A DNA stretch of 23,826 nt, taken from NCBI GenBank assembly GCA_049680295.1, contig JBAUHN010000406.1, positions 1 through 23,826 of the forward strand, written 5' to 3'. The DNA is from JBAUHN01 sp049680295. Its GTDB lineage: Bacteria; Pseudomonadota; Alphaproteobacteria; Rhodobacterales; Rhodobacteraceae. Shown in pieces: positions 6,979 through 15,554 of the stretch. The position numbers and the translations under genes were made by a program. Under the pieces are notes generated by a model, which did not search any database, was not told where the DNA came from, and worked only from the letters and a program-made list of their open reading frames with translations. Each line of letters opens with the position of its first letter. Positions within the stretch are counted from its first letter, which is position 1.

Positions 6979-7553
6979 GCGCTGATCCACGTTGTTATGG
7001 CTGCAACATCGGGTCTTGGCCGGTCAGTGGGTTGGGTGGTTTCGGTGCCAATATGGATCAGCCCTGCAATCCGTTCATGGGCATCCAGGCCGAATGCATC
7101 GGTCATGAAACCACGATCATGGCTTGGCCAGCCGCTAAGCCAATTGGCACCCCATCCCGACGCCAGCGCCGCGTTCAGCAGGGCAAGGCACACGGCCCCG
7201 GCCGAATAGGTCTGCTCCAGTGGCGGTATCTTGTCAGACGGTTTTTGTACTTCGATCACGGCGACGGCCAAATGCCCCTGATCAAACTGACTGCGCCCCT
7301 TGGCGATTTCATCGGCATCCAGACCCAACGCCTGTCCGCGCGCCGTCACAACATCCGCCAAACGCGCCATCGCGTTCTGTTCAATGACGATAAACCGCCA
7401 CGGCTCCAACTTGCCATGATCCGGCGTACGTGCTGCTGCCCCAAGCATCACATTCAGTGCCTCGGCATCCGGCACAGGCGCTTTCAGTGTTTTCGCAGGT
7501 CGCGACCTGCGTGTGCACAGGAATTCCATCGCCTCTGGGTTGGCTTTTAGCAT
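6975..7553 (-). CDS. Nitroreductase family protein (YdjA-like)
   Basis: A 192-residue FMN-dependent oxidoreductase of the minimal nitroreductase type. The start MEFLCTRRSRPAKTL carries the phosphate-binding basic residues, followed by AARTPDHGKLEPWRFIVI, the YdjA-type block with the flavin and substrate loop. GWGANWLSGWPSHDRGF and GLIHIGT follow, as in this subgroup. Length matches the compact YdjA class. It likely uses NAD(P)H, and the natural substrate is unknown. It starts 12 bases after the HDAC-like gene and its TGA overlaps the EI24 ATG, so the three are almost surely one transcript with coupled translation. Confidence 0.9.
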   Translation of the reverse strand: MLKANPEAMEFLCTRRSRPAKTLKAPVPDAEALNVMLGAAARTPDHGKLEPWRFIVIEQNAMARLADVVTARGQALGLDADEIAKGRSQFDQGHLAVAVIEVQKPSDKIPPLEQTYSAGAVCLALLNAALASGWGANWLSGWPSHDRGFMTDAFGLDAHERIAGLIHIGTETTQPTDRPRPDVAAITTWISA

Positions 7554-7565
7554 AGTAATGGTCTT

Positions 7566-8678
7566 TCAAAGGGAGAGCTGTTGCGCCATGTCGTCAATGG
7601 TTTCGATTAAGAACCTGTCAAAGCGTGGGCCAGGTTGGCGTGTTGTCAGCGCCACCAGCATCGGATCGGGCGCCACGATCTGACTGCCCGACAAAGCCTC
7701 AATCGCGGCATGGCCGCAAAAAGGCACGTATACTTCGGCATAACCCCCCTCATGCACCAGAACAAGGCGACCCTTGCAGTGGATCTCGGCGGCTTGCTTG
7801 ATGCGCAGGGTCATCTGGCGAAACGTGTCTGCAGTAGCCAGCATGCGCCCCAACGGATCAACGGCAGAGGCATCTAGCCCGCAGGCAACGATGATCAGAT
7901 CGGGTTGAAATGCGGCGATCTGCGGCAAAATGATCCGGTCCATGGCGTGCAGATAGGCGGTATGCCCGGACCCGGCAGGCAGCGGCAGGTTGAGGTTGTA
8001 TCCGGCGCCCGCACCCTTGCCGCGATCTTCCATGGCACCTGTGGTCAGCGGGTAATTACCTTCCTGGTGGATGCTGATCGTCAGCACATCGTCGCGATCA
8101 TAGTATATGGCCTCGGTGCCATTGCCGTGGTGCACATCCCAGTCCAGAACGACAACGCGTTTTGCCAATCCCTTGGCCTGGGCTGCCTCGATCGCGATGG
8201 CGATATTGGCAAACAGGCAAAACCCCATTGGCGTGTCGGGCAGACAATGGTGCCCCGGCGGGCGCGATAAAGCATAGGCGTTTTGCAACTCTCCCGTCAT
8301 CACCGCATCCACCGCGGCAATCGCCAATCCCGACGACAAGGCGGCCAGTTCATACCCACCTTTGGCAAACGGCGCATGATGCCCCAATTCGCCGCCCTGC
8401 GCGTCGGATACATCCTTGAATTTGGTCAAATAATGTTCAGGATGTACGCGCAGCAGGTCTGCCTTGCTGGCAGGATCCGCACTGCGCAAATCCAACTCAT
8501 TGGTCAGGCCGGTGACATCCATCAGGTTTTTCAACCGCCGCTTTGTCTCGGGGCTTTCGGGCAGGCCGCCACTGGCCAGCGGTTGGATCAACCCCCCCAA
8601 AGGCACGGTGAACGCATAGTTACCGCCCGCGTGCCAAAAGCAACGTTCATCCCAGAAAAAGCCGGTTGATTTTGACAT
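7566..8678 (-). CDS. Class II histone deacetylase-like amidohydrolase
   Basis: A 370-residue zinc hydrolase of the HDAC/acetylpolyamine amidohydrolase superfamily, closest in memory to the bacterial HDAH of Bordetella/Alcaligenes, with the same length and nearly the same numbering. The active site is complete: RPPGHH (His143-His144), the zinc ligands Asp181 and His183 in LDWDVHHGNGT, Asp269 in ACGLDAS, and the transition-state Tyr313 in HEGGY. It should remove acetyl groups from acetylated lysine, polyamines or related small amides; bacteria have no histones, so the physiological substrate is open. A strong AAGGAG ribosome site precedes the ATG. It heads a tight HDAC-nitroreductase-EI24 set and lies 99 bases after the VOC gene, so an internal promoter is possible. 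Confidence 0.93.
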   Translation of the reverse strand: MSKSTGFFWDERCFWHAGGNYAFTVPLGGLIQPLASGGLPESPETKRRLKNLMDVTGLTNELDLRSADPASKADLLRVHPEHYLTKFKDVSDAQGGELGHHAPFAKGGYELAALSSGLAIAAVDAVMTGELQNAYALSRPPGHHCLPDTPMGFCLFANIAIAIEAAQAKGLAKRVVVLDWDVHHGNGTEAIYYDRDDVLTISIHQEGNYPLTTGAMEDRGKGAGAGYNLNLPLPAGSGHTAYLHAMDRIILPQIAAFQPDLIIVACGLDASAVDPLGRMLATADTFRQMTLRIKQAAEIHCKGRLVLVHEGGYAEVYVPFCGHAAIEALSGSQIVAPDPMLVALTTRQPGPRFDRFLIETIDDMAQQLSL

Positions 8679-8710
8679 CTGTTTCTCCTTGCCGTCTGTG
8701 CCGGAAACTG

Positions 8711-8772
8711 GCGCAAGGACCGGCGAATGTCCACGTCGCAGGTATCAGATGGGTTTCGGCGTGTCCTTGTGC
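8711..8772 (-). other. Long-range inverted repeat between the VOC and HDAC genes
   Basis: GCGCAAGGAC (8711-8720) and GTCCTTGTGC (8763-8772) pair over 10 bases with one G-T pair, across a 42-base loop. It fills the only sizeable gap (99 bases) in the minus-strand cluster, just after the VOC stop. It could be a partial terminator or processing hairpin, or chance. Confidence 0.25.
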
Positions 8773-8777
8773 AACCC

Positions 8778-9260
8778 TTAAGGGGTCGCGACGGCCAATA
8801 GCGCTGCAATATCAAGCTTTGTGTTGGTCATTTGCAGACCACCATTCCGGTCGCGCGGCCATTCCGCCGGATCGCGGTCCCGGTAAAGTTCCACGCCGTT
8901 TTGATCCGGGTCGCGCAGGTAGACGGCCTCGCTGACGCCATGATCTGCTGCACCATCAAGGGGAATACCTGCATCAAGAACCTTCTTTAAAACGGTCCCC
9001 AAAGCACCCCTGTCAGGGTACAGAAACGCCGAGTGGTAGAGGCCGGTGTGACCCTCGGGCGGGGGTGTTCCATCCAGGCTGTCCCAGGTGTTCAGACCGA
9101 TGTGATGGTGGTATCCGCCAGCGCCCAGAAATGCCGCCTTGTCGGTGCGTTGTGTCACATCGAAGCCGAGGATGTCGCGGTAGAAACGGATAGCGCGATC
9201 AAGGTCAGCCACTTTCAGGTGAACATGGCCAACCATTGGCTGGGGTGAATTGACGGTCAT
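8778..9260 (-). CDS. VOC family protein (extradiol dioxygenase/glyoxalase fold)
   Basis: A 160-residue vicinal-oxygen-chelate protein. The start MVGHVHLKVADLDRAIRFYRDILGFDV gives the first metal ligand (His14, possibly His12), GLYHSAFLYPD the second (His76) and DQNGVELYRDRD the Glu124 ligand, so a metal site is intact. AGGYHHHIGLNTW is typical of the CatE-like (catechol 2,3-dioxygenase-like) subgroup, but this protein has a single module where true CatE-type enzymes have two. Its reaction is therefore unknown. An AAGGA ribosome site precedes the ATG. It is the first gene of the minus-strand cluster, with a palindromic operator candidate 47 bases upstream. Confidence 0.88.
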   Translation of the reverse strand: MTVNSPQPMVGHVHLKVADLDRAIRFYRDILGFDVTQRTDKAAFLGAGGYHHHIGLNTWDSLDGTPPPEGHTGLYHSAFLYPDRGALGTVLKKVLDAGIPLDGAADHGVSEAVYLRDPDQNGVELYRDRDPAEWPRDRNGGLQMTNTKLDIAALLAVATP

Positions 9261-9306
9261 TTTGCGGTCCTTACGGCTGTTGTTTCTTCAAAGTTAAGGG
9301 CAGAGG

Positions 9307-9326
9307 TTGTCTCATGCATCAGACAA
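9307..9326. promoter_or_regulatory. 20-bp near-perfect palindrome upstream of the VOC-HDAC cluster
   Basis: TTGTCT (9307-9312) and AGACAA (9321-9326) are exact inverted arms, and the centre holds ATGCAT, itself a palindrome. Only one symmetric base pair (C opposite C) breaks the dyad. It lies 47 bases before the VOC start and 54 bases after the trpS stop, within a 119-base gap that otherwise shows nothing. A dimeric repressor operator (MarR-, TetR- or GntR-like) is likely. The regulator gene is not in the window. Confidence 0.5.
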
Positions 9327-9379
9327 ATTTGAACAGGACATATGCTTTGACGCGCAGCTTTTGGGTTAGGGTCAAGGCC

Positions 9380-10402
9380 CTAAACAGGACCGACCATGCC
9401 CACGATATCATAGGTTTTGCGCAAGATCGGCGTGGTGATTTCGCGGGCCCGCGTTGCACCTTTGGCCAGAATACGGTCAATCTCGGATGGGTCATTCATC
9501 AGACGCTTCATTTCAGACGAAATCGGTGCAAGCTTTGCAACTGCCAATTCTGCCAGCATGGGTTTGAATTCACCAAATTGCAGACCGCCGACATCGGCCA
9601 GGACCTGGTCGACCGATTGCTCGTTCAGGGCGGCATAGATGTTCACCAGATTGCGCGCTTCGGGACGGCCATCCAATCCAGCGACCTCGGAAGGCAGGCC
9701 ATCTGCGTCAGTTTTGGCTTTGCGGATTTTCCTGGCCAACGTGTCCGCATCATCGGTCATGTTGATCCGGCTGGCGTCTGACGGATCGGATTTGGACATC
9801 TTTTTGGACCCGTCCCGCAAGGACATCACCCGCGTTGCAGTGCCCTCGATCACCGGCTCAGTGATGGGAAAGAAATCTACGCCATAGTCGTGGTTGAACT
9901 TGGTCGCGATATCACGGGTCAGTTCAAGATGCTGCTTTTGATCTTCGCCCACAGGCACATGGGTCGCATGATAAATCAAAATATCTGCGGCCATCAGCGC
10001 AGGATAGCCAAACAGGCCCAGACTGGCAGCTTCGGCGTTTTTGCCGGCCTTGTCCTTGAATTGGGTCATGCGTTTCATCCAGCCCATGCGGGCCACGCAG
10101 TTGAAAATCCACGCCAGTTGCGCGTGTTCAGGCACTTGAGATTGATTGATCAGAATGGATTTATCCGGGCTGATGCCGCTGGCAATGAACCCAGCCGCCA
10201 GTTCTCGGGTGTTGTGGATCAGATCTTTTGGATCCTGCCAGACGGTGATCGCATGCAGATCAACCATGCAATAGACCGTTTGATAGGCTTCGTCCTGCAT
10301 CGACACAAAGCGTTTGATCGCGCCGAGATAGTTACCCAGCGTCAGGCCCCCGGAGGGTTGGATGCCGGAAAAAACACGCGGGGTAAAGGCGGGGGTCGTC
10401 AT
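9380..10402 (-). CDS. trpS: Tryptophanyl-tRNA synthetase
   Basis: A 340-residue class I synthetase that charges tRNA-Trp. The HIGH-equivalent is TLGN (residues 21-24 in PSGGLTLGNYLGA) and the KMSKS loop is at 201-205. The blocks LMAADILIYHATHVPVGEDQKQHLELTRDIA and FGYPALMAAD are diagnostic for bacterial TrpRS and separate it from TyrRS. Length is normal. GGAG precedes the ATG by 6 bases. It is divergent from the rhomboid-fold gene across 79 bases and stands apart from the downstream VOC gene, so it is probably transcribed alone. I saw no leader peptide or T-box-like structure upstream. Confidence 0.97.
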   Translation of the reverse strand: MTTPAFTPRVFSGIQPSGGLTLGNYLGAIKRFVSMQDEAYQTVYCMVDLHAITVWQDPKDLIHNTRELAAGFIASGISPDKSILINQSQVPEHAQLAWIFNCVARMGWMKRMTQFKDKAGKNAEAASLGLFGYPALMAADILIYHATHVPVGEDQKQHLELTRDIATKFNHDYGVDFFPITEPVIEGTATRVMSLRDGSKKMSKSDPSDASRINMTDDADTLARKIRKAKTDADGLPSEVAGLDGRPEARNLVNIYAALNEQSVDQVLADVGGLQFGEFKPMLAELAVAKLAPISSEMKRLMNDPSEIDRILAKGATRAREITTPILRKTYDIVGMVGPV

Positions 10403-10481
10403 GATATTGCTCCGATCACGCTGGCAAAGATTGCTGTGCTGGCTTACCTATGGGCCAAACCTACGTCAAGGAAATGCCCCG

Positions 10482-11198
10482 ATGCCGCAGAGCGATTACA
10501 ACGACCCCAACCAACGCCACCCGCATGACGCGCCGCCGGTCAACCCGCTGCCCCCTGTCGTGGTGGTCCTGTTTTTAGTTATTGTGCTGGCCGAAGCCGC
10601 ATTTTCACTGGGCGCGCGCGGCATTATTGGTGGTCCCGAGGCCGTGGGCTGGCGACTGGCGGCTGTAGAAAGTTATGGCTTTTCCGGTGACATCTTTGAC
10701 TGGATGGTCGCCAATGGGCGTTGGCTGCCAGAGCACCTGATGCGCTTTGTGACCTATCCGTTTGTTCATCTGGGCTTTACCCACACCATTTTCGCCGCCG
10801 TGATCCTGCTGGCCATGGGCAAGTTGATTGGCGAGGTCATGGGTCAATTGGCCGTAGTCGTGATCTTTTTCGGTGCAGGGATTGTCGGCGCATTGGCCTA
10901 TGCCGTGTTGCTGAATGACCCGGTTTGGCTGGCGGGTGCTTATCCGCCGGTCTATGGGCTGATCGGCGGGTTCTCATTTGTGATGTGGCGCAAACTGGAA
11001 GGGACCGGTGCGTCGCAATACCGCGCCTTTAGCCTGATCGCGATGTTGATGGGCTTGCAACTGGTATGGGGCATATTTTTCGACGTCGGAAATGGATGGG
11101 TTGCCGATTTGGCAGGGTTTGCCTTTGGCTTTGGCGTCTCGCCTCTGATGGCCAAAGGAGGTGTGTCCAGCCTGATCGCGATGTTCCGACGGACGTAA
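10482..11198 (+). CDS. Rhomboid-fold membrane protein, predicted catalytically inactive
   Basis: A 238-residue polytopic protein. The ATG at 10482 has AAGGAA 8 bases upstream; a longer in-frame start would overlap trpS. A proline-rich cytosolic N-terminus (1-24) precedes about six hydrophobic helices. The rhomboid fold is recognisable in FVTYPFVHLGFTHTIFAAVILLAMGKLIGEVMG (the HxxxN helix region) and the terminal WVADLAGFAFGFG. However, the usual GxSG reads GAYP (152-155), putting Tyr154 at the catalytic Ser; the catalytic His of AHxxG is Asp209; and the oxyanion Asn is Ala105. All three active-site positions look lost, so a non-proteolytic role like that of eukaryotic iRhoms or derlins is inferred. 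Annotation pipelines would probably call it a rhomboid protease. Confidence 0.82.
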   Translation: MPQSDYNDPNQRHPHDAPPVNPLPPVVVVLFLVIVLAEAAFSLGARGIIGGPEAVGWRLAAVESYGFSGDIFDWMVANGRWLPEHLMRFVTYPFVHLGFTHTIFAAVILLAMGKLIGEVMGQLAVVVIFFGAGIVGALAYAVLLNDPVWLAGAYPPVYGLIGGFSFVMWRKLEGTGASQYRAFSLIAMLMGLQLVWGIFFDVGNGWVADLAGFAFGFGVSPLMAKGGVSSLIAMFRRT

Positions 11199-11215
11199 GG
11201 GCCACGGGATCGCGG

Positions 11216-12772
11216 TTAGTCTTGGTTCCGGCTGGTCATGGCAGATTTAAACTCTGAGATTTTGAATGCGCCGATCTTTTGGCCAACGCCGAAATACGTG
11301 AAAATCGCCAGAAACACCAAGGCGAACAGCGCCAATACCCGCCACAACCGCAGGCCTAGAATTTGCGAAATGCCCAGATTACCGACCCACAGCAATAGGC
11401 CCATCACCAAAGATGCGGCGATGATGCGCCAAATCCGATTGTGGAACCTGCTATCGAATTTCGCAACATCGCCGTAGCTGCGCGCGCCATAAGCCAGCAA
11501 TCCCACCATCGCCCACGCGGCGACAGAGGTCGCAATGGCGGGTGCCGTCCAGCCAATGAAAGGGATCAACGCAAGCCCGATGGCCAGCACAGCATTGATG
11601 ATCATGGAAGCTACGGCATAATGAAACGGACGCCGTGTATCTTCGCGGGCAAAAAATACCGGCTGCATAATTTTCTGCAGTACAAAGGCTGGCAGGCCCA
11701 ATCCGTAGATACCCACAGCCAGCGCGATCTGCACGGAATCGTCGGCTGTCAGCGCACCGCGTTCAAACAAGACCGCAACCAGCGGATAAGGGATAACCAC
11801 CAGCGCCACGGCTGATGGAATGGTCAAGGCCAAAGACACTTCGGCGGCACGGCTAAGGCCAGCGCGCGCGCCTTCGTCGTCACGCGCCTTTAGGCGACGT
11901 GACAAATCGGGCAAAAGCACAACACCTACGGCAATCCCAACTACGCCCAGTGGCAATTGGTACAGCCGGTCGGCGGCAAACAACCACCCCACAGCACGAT
12001 CAAAGTAGGAGGCGACCTGTTGTCCAACCAAAAGGTTGATCTGCACAACCCCGCCTGCCAGCGCCGCAGGGATCGCAATTTTGATCAACCGGCGAATATC
12101 GTCGGTCATGCGCGGCAGTTTCAGAACAATAGTGAACCCGGCCTTGCGCGCGGCATAAAGCACCAGCAACAGCTGGGCGATCCCGGCAAAGGGAATGCCC
12201 CAGATCAACGCCCGCGCCACGTCGCCGCCGCGCCATGCGGCAAAGGCCATAACACCGACCAATAAGATATTCAGCAATACCGGGGCCGCCGCCGCGGCCG
12301 CAAAACGACCCGATGCGTTCAACATGCCAGACAGAAGTGCGGCCAGAGAAATGAACAAGATGTAGGGAAACGCGATACGGCCAAATTCGACCGACAGTCC
12401 GAATTGTTCCTGACCGGAAAACCCGCTGGCCAGTGCAAAAATCAGCCATGGCATTGTGGCCATCGCGATCATGGTAATCACAATCAGAAGACTGGCCAGC
12501 CCCGCAAACGCGTCCGAGGCAAATTCATCTGCGTCCTCGCCGCCCTCCAGCTTTTTAGAGAACATCGGCACAAAGGCCATGTTGAATGCACCTTCGGCAA
12601 AGAACCGGCGAAACATGTTGGGCAGACGAAAGGCGACAACATAGGCTTCGTACAGCGGCCCGGTACCCAGAAAAGCCAGAATCATCGCATCGCGGACAAA
12701 CCCAAGCAACCGGCTAAGCAGTGTCCACATGCCAACAGTGAAAAAGCCTGACATCAGGCGAATGGGTTTCAA
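11216..12772 (-). CDS. murJ: Lipid II flippase MurJ
   Basis: A 518-residue inner-membrane protein of the MOP exporter superfamily with about 14 hydrophobic helices; it moves lipid II across the membrane for peptidoglycan synthesis. The N-terminal block reading MSGFFTVGMWTLLSRLLGFVRD, the FRLPNMFRRFFAEGAFNMAFVPMFS segment and LPLGVVGIAVGVVLLPDLSRR are the family's strongest signatures. I prefer the TTG start at 12772, which overlaps the glnD stop (TTGA) and follows AAAGGG at 7 bases; an ATG at 12754 is the alternative. The overlap suggests translational coupling to glnD. Its 3' end is 17 bases from the stop of the convergent rhomboid-fold gene. Confidence 0.96.
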   Translation of the reverse strand: MKPIRLMSGFFTVGMWTLLSRLLGFVRDAMILAFLGTGPLYEAYVVAFRLPNMFRRFFAEGAFNMAFVPMFSKKLEGGEDADEFASDAFAGLASLLIVITMIAMATMPWLIFALASGFSGQEQFGLSVEFGRIAFPYILFISLAALLSGMLNASGRFAAAAAAPVLLNILLVGVMAFAAWRGGDVARALIWGIPFAGIAQLLLVLYAARKAGFTIVLKLPRMTDDIRRLIKIAIPAALAGGVVQINLLVGQQVASYFDRAVGWLFAADRLYQLPLGVVGIAVGVVLLPDLSRRLKARDDEGARAGLSRAAEVSLALTIPSAVALVVIPYPLVAVLFERGALTADDSVQIALAVGIYGLGLPAFVLQKIMQPVFFAREDTRRPFHYAVASMIINAVLAIGLALIPFIGWTAPAIATSVAAWAMVGLLAYGARSYGDVAKFDSRFHNRIWRIIAASLVMGLLLWVGNLGISQILGLRLWRVLALFALVFLAIFTYFGVGQKIGAFKISEFKSAMTSRNQD

Positions 12773-15543
12773 CTGTCAGCCCTTTCGACACCTTCGACAA
12801 TGGCCGCGCGCAACCGCTTTTCCAGTGTCTTTTGTTTGGCCGCAGAATAGTATTTCAGTCCAAACATGTCTTTTACGTAAAATGTATCAACCACCTGTTC
12901 GCCATATGTCGCAATGACGGCGTTTGCAACATACACATTTGACGCGGCCAAAGTGCGCGCCAGATCATACAGCAGCCCCGGACGGTCGCGGGTGTCGACT
13001 TCGATGATGGTGTAAATTTCCGAGCCATCATTATCGAAAGTGATATGCGTCGGCACTCTGAACGCTTTTTCGCGCTTTTTGATTTTGTCGCGTGACTTGA
13101 AAGCATCGCGCGCCACAACGTCGCCACGCAGCGTTTGTTCGATCATTTTGCGCAGGCGCGGCAATTGTTTGTGATCGTATGGATTGCCATCCGCGTCCTG
13201 TATCCAGAACGCATCTGTAACGTATCCGTCTTTGGTGGTGTAGCTGCGCGCATCGACGACATTTGCCCCCGAAAGGGCCAGTGCCCCCGCCAGCCGAGAG
13301 AATATTCCGGGATGGTCGGCCATCACGAAACTGGCCCGCGTCGCATCGCGGTCTTCGTCGGGATGCAGATCAATCAGAACTTCGTTTTCTTTGACCTTGG
13401 CCAGCATCTTCGCAAAGGTGACATGGGCGGTCACATGCAGACTTTGCCAATAGGGCGGATAGTGCCGGCTTTTCTCAAGTTTTAAGTCTTTCGCACTCCA
13501 ATCGGGCAAGGCGGCGCTCAGCGCGCGTTTTGCCTCCGCTCCGCGATTTTCGCGGTTCAAGTCTTCCAGCCCGGTTTCCAAAGCGCGTTTTGTCTGGCGG
13601 TAAAGTGCACGGATCAGCACTGCTTTCCAATTGTTCCAAGTGTCAGGCCCGACGCCGCGAATGTCACAAACCGTCAGGACGCATAGTAAATCCAGTCGCT
13701 TGACCGATTGCACGGCTTTGGCAAAGTCGCGCACTGTGCGCGGGTCAGCGATGTCGCGCTTTTGCGCCATATCTGACATCAGCAGATGGTAGCGTACCAA
13801 CCACTCAACGGTATCGCTGTCGGCTTTGTTCAACCCTAAACGCGGCGCGATTTTGCGGGCGATTTTTGCACCCAGGATCGAATGATCCTCAGTGCGACCT
13901 TTGCCCAGATCGTGCAGCAACAGCGCCAGATACAGCACTTTCCTGTCCACGCCGTCTTTCAGGATCGTGGAGGCAACGGGCAAATCTTCCTCCAGCGCGC
14001 CCCGTTCGATATCGGCCAGATTGGTGATGCACTGGATGGTGTGTTCGTCCACAGTGTAACTGTGATACATATTGAACTGCATCATCGCGACGATGGGTTC
14101 AAATTCGGGAATGAAGGCTGCCAGCACACCCAGTTCATTCATCCGGCGCAGCGCCCGTTCCGGATTGCCGTGTTTGAGCATCAGATCCAGGAAAATACGC
14201 GTGGCCTCGGGGTCTTTGCGCATGTCATCGTCGATCAGATGCAGATTGGATTTCACCAGGCGCATGGCGTCGGGGTGGATCAACATGCCCGTGCGCAAAG
14301 CCTCTTCGAAAAGCCGCAGCAAATTCAGCTTATCAGACAGAAAGTCCGAATTGCTGACGATGGCGATCCGGTTAAGAACGACCTCGTAGCCAGCTTTGAT
14401 TTTGCGACGTCGGCGAAAAATACGCTCCAGCAAGGGCGCCGCTTTCATATGCGTCGCTTCCAGTTTAGTCAGGAAAATACGGGTCAGATCACCAACCGAC
14501 GTGGCATGCCGAAAGTAGGCCTGCATAAAGACTTCAACCGCGCGACGACCCCCAATGTCCCTGTACCCCATCGCTTCGGCCACTTGCACCTGCATGTCAA
14601 AAGTCAGCTGTTCAGTGGCCCGTTTGGTCAAAAGGTGTAAATGCCCACGCACCGCCCATAGAAAATCTTCGGCGGCGACAAATTCGTCGAATTCAAACGA
14701 CGTGAAGACACCCAATGGCACCAGATCGGCGGCATCCTGCACGCCGTGGATATACTTGGCGATCCAATACAGCGATTGCAGATCACGCAGCCCGCCTTTG
14801 CCCTCCTTTACGTTTGGCTCCACCACATAGCGCTGACCCTGCTTGATATGCCTTGCGTCACGCTCACTCAGTTTTGCGTCGATAAACTCGCGCTCAGAGC
14901 CTGCAAACAGGTCATCGCGCAATCGCTGATCAAGTTTTTTGGCCAGGCCTGCATCGCCCGCAAGAAAACGGTGTTCCAACATGGCAGTGCGGATGGTGAA
15001 ATCCTCGGACCCTAAACGCAGGCATTCGCGAACCGTCCGGCTGGCGTGTCCGACCTTAAGTTTGAGGTCCCAAAGGACATACAGTGTCGATTCGATGACG
15101 CTTTCGGACCAGGCAGTCAGCTTGTAAGGGATAAGAAACAACAGATCGACGTCGGAAAAAGGTGCCATCTCGCCCCGTCCATACCCCCCGACAGCGACAA
15201 CAGACAGATGTTCGCCAGCGGTCGGGTTCGGTTTGACGTGCAAAATGTCAGTCGCGACCTGAAGGGCTGCAATCACCAATTGATCCGTCAGATAGGTATA
15301 GGACCGTGTCATTGGACGCGCATCAAATGGCGCTTCGGTAAAGGCTTTGGCAATGGCCGCGCGCCCCGATGCCTGCGCGTCTTTCAGCAAAGCGACAGCC
15401 AGCGTGCGCCGGTCTGACGTCGTTGCATCGGGTGATGATTGCCCTTGCAGCGCGTCATGAAATGCGGAGGCATCAAAGATTGCGTCGGGGGCACAAACCA
15501 ATCGCTGAGTGGTTTGTGCCGCAGGCGTGGTAACGTTCGTCAT
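12769..15543 (-). CDS. glnD: Bifunctional [protein-PII] uridylyltransferase/uridylyl-removing enzyme
   Basis: A 924-residue nitrogen sensor that uridylylates PII (GlnB/GlnK) when glutamine is low and removes UMP when it is high. Domains in order: nucleotidyltransferase with GGYGRGEMAPFSDVD (119-133), a central helical region, an HD domain with His544-Asp545 in LLLHDLGKGRTEDHS, and two C-terminal glutamine-sensing ACT domains. The ACT domains begin at FVMADHPGIFSRLAGALA and VDTRDRPGLLYDLARTLA. All activities look intact and length is normal for alphaproteobacteria. It begins 11 bases after the LpoA-like gene and overlaps murJ, so nitrogen signalling is placed in a cell-wall operon; glnD next to murJ is an arrangement I recall from other alphaproteobacteria. 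Confidence 0.97.
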   Translation of the reverse strand: MTNVTTPAAQTTQRLVCAPDAIFDASAFHDALQGQSSPDATTSDRRTLAVALLKDAQASGRAAIAKAFTEAPFDARPMTRSYTYLTDQLVIAALQVATDILHVKPNPTAGEHLSVVAVGGYGRGEMAPFSDVDLLFLIPYKLTAWSESVIESTLYVLWDLKLKVGHASRTVRECLRLGSEDFTIRTAMLEHRFLAGDAGLAKKLDQRLRDDLFAGSEREFIDAKLSERDARHIKQGQRYVVEPNVKEGKGGLRDLQSLYWIAKYIHGVQDAADLVPLGVFTSFEFDEFVAAEDFLWAVRGHLHLLTKRATEQLTFDMQVQVAEAMGYRDIGGRRAVEVFMQAYFRHATSVGDLTRIFLTKLEATHMKAAPLLERIFRRRRKIKAGYEVVLNRIAIVSNSDFLSDKLNLLRLFEEALRTGMLIHPDAMRLVKSNLHLIDDDMRKDPEATRIFLDLMLKHGNPERALRRMNELGVLAAFIPEFEPIVAMMQFNMYHSYTVDEHTIQCITNLADIERGALEEDLPVASTILKDGVDRKVLYLALLLHDLGKGRTEDHSILGAKIARKIAPRLGLNKADSDTVEWLVRYHLLMSDMAQKRDIADPRTVRDFAKAVQSVKRLDLLCVLTVCDIRGVGPDTWNNWKAVLIRALYRQTKRALETGLEDLNRENRGAEAKRALSAALPDWSAKDLKLEKSRHYPPYWQSLHVTAHVTFAKMLAKVKENEVLIDLHPDEDRDATRASFVMADHPGIFSRLAGALALSGANVVDARSYTTKDGYVTDAFWIQDADGNPYDHKQLPRLRKMIEQTLRGDVVARDAFKSRDKIKKREKAFRVPTHITFDNDGSEIYTIIEVDTRDRPGLLYDLARTLAASNVYVANAVIATYGEQVVDTFYVKDMFGLKYYSAAKQKTLEKRLRAAIVEGVERADS

Positions 15544-15554
15544 GCGTTACGCCT

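Noticed and set aside
9890..10528. A 212-codon plus-strand frame across trpS and its promoter region
   Set aside because: It lies antisense to TrpRS coding sequence and its 3' end runs into the rhomboid-fold gene in a different frame. No domain is recognisable.
13882..14640. A 252-codon plus-strand frame inside glnD
   Set aside because: It is antisense to the intact GlnD HD and central regions. The translation is His/Gln-rich and low in conserved motifs, as expected of a shadow frame.
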